This document shows positions 6,023 through 6,194 of a stretch of DNA of 6,194 bases, piece by piece. The DNA lies in assembly GCA_031276585.1 (NCBI GenBank), contig JAISMT010000089.1:1-6194 (forward strand). The letters are read 5' to 3'. A program made the translations under genes and the position numbers. The DNA is from Bifidobacteriaceae bacterium (GTDB lineage: Bacteria; Actinomycetota; Actinomycetes; Actinomycetales; WQXJ01). The stretch's first letter is position 1. Each line of letters begins with the position of its first letter. The notes beneath the pieces are model-generated. The model saw only the letters and a list, made by a program, of their open reading frames with translations. It was not told where the DNA came from and ran no database searches.

Positions 6023-6194
6023 ATGACCACCAGCTACCAGCCCGGAGAGCCCAGACAAGACCTGACCTGGCTTTTAAACTCGTTTGTACGCTCTACCCCC
6101 GGCGCTCGCTTAGGGGTAGTAGTCAGTGCAGACGGGTTACTAATGACTATGTCAGGCGGCGCGGACCGCACGGTGGGGGACATCATGGCGGCCA
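6023..6194 (+). CDS. cvnB: CvnB-like roadblock/LC7 domain protein, N-terminal part (3' end outside window)
   Basis: The first 57 residues are visible. After a short polar leader (MTTSYQPGEPRQ) comes DLTWLLNSFVRSTPGARLG, the first helix of actinobacterial roadblock/LC7 proteins, then the strand VVVSADGLLMTMS with the typical S-x-D-G-L-L turn, and GGADRTVGDIMAA starting the next helix. The start is well supported by AGGAGGA six bases upstream. Family knowledge: in conservons this small cytoplasmic protein dimerises and acts beside a Ras-like GTPase; MglB, a related protein, is the GTPase-activating partner of MglA. The gene follows cvnA by 58 bases on the same strand, the usual cvnA-cvnB order. 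DUF742 (cvnC) and GTPase (cvnD) genes are expected just downstream, outside the window. Confidence 0.85.
   Translation, partial: MTTSYQPGEPRQDLTWLLNSFVRSTPGARLGVVVSADGLLMTMSGGADRTVGDIMAA

Noticed and set aside
6000..6023. Seven-codon leader ORF (MPIQGGI) whose TGA overlaps the cvnB ATG
   Set aside because: It has no ribosome site of its own and arises from the Shine-Dalgarno sequence itself; a chance reading is more likely than a leader peptide.

Overview
The window reads as a single plus-strand gene block from a moderately high-G+C actinomycete. Two observations support this. The last two genes are the first two members of an actinobacterial conservon (cvn; called here from remembered family motifs), and start sites carry strong purine-rich Shine-Dalgarno sequences. 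TTA and CTA leucine codons are common, which argues against Streptomyces and favours a host-associated or smaller-genome lineage. Actinomycetaceae is a guess; the sequence does not prove it.

Layout, left to right: (1) 2-376, the 3' end of a PilN-like type IV pilus assembly gene, cut by the window edge. (2) 376-1032, a PilO-like inner-membrane alignment protein, overlapping pilN by one base. (3) 1035-3095, a secreted protein of about 686 residues with seven RCC1-like beta-propeller signatures and cysteine-rich segments at both ends. (4) 3097-5964, a CvnA-like histidine-kinase-type protein of about 955 residues. It has one membrane segment, a kinase core and a disordered tail of about 550 residues. 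(5) 6023-6194, the start of a CvnB-like roadblock/LC7 protein, cut by the window end. Gene spacing is -1, +2, +1 and +58 bases, so the block is probably one operon. There is no gene-free stretch over 60 bases, and no RNA gene, CRISPR array, mobile element or convincing terminator was seen.

Working model (inference): PilN and PilO form the membrane platform of a type IV pilus-like machine. The secreted propeller sits where pilP would lie in Gram-negative pilMNOPQ clusters and could be an exported or pilus-associated factor. The CvnA/CvnB pair could form a regulatory module that continues downstream with cvnC (DUF742) and cvnD (small GTPase). Roadblock plus Ras-like GTPase modules (MglB/MglA) control type IV pili in Myxococcus, so a conservon joined to pilus genes is the most interesting feature here. 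Two oddities strengthen it: the kinase-like protein has no room for an extracellular sensor domain, and the histidine expected in its dimerisation helix is replaced by asparagine.
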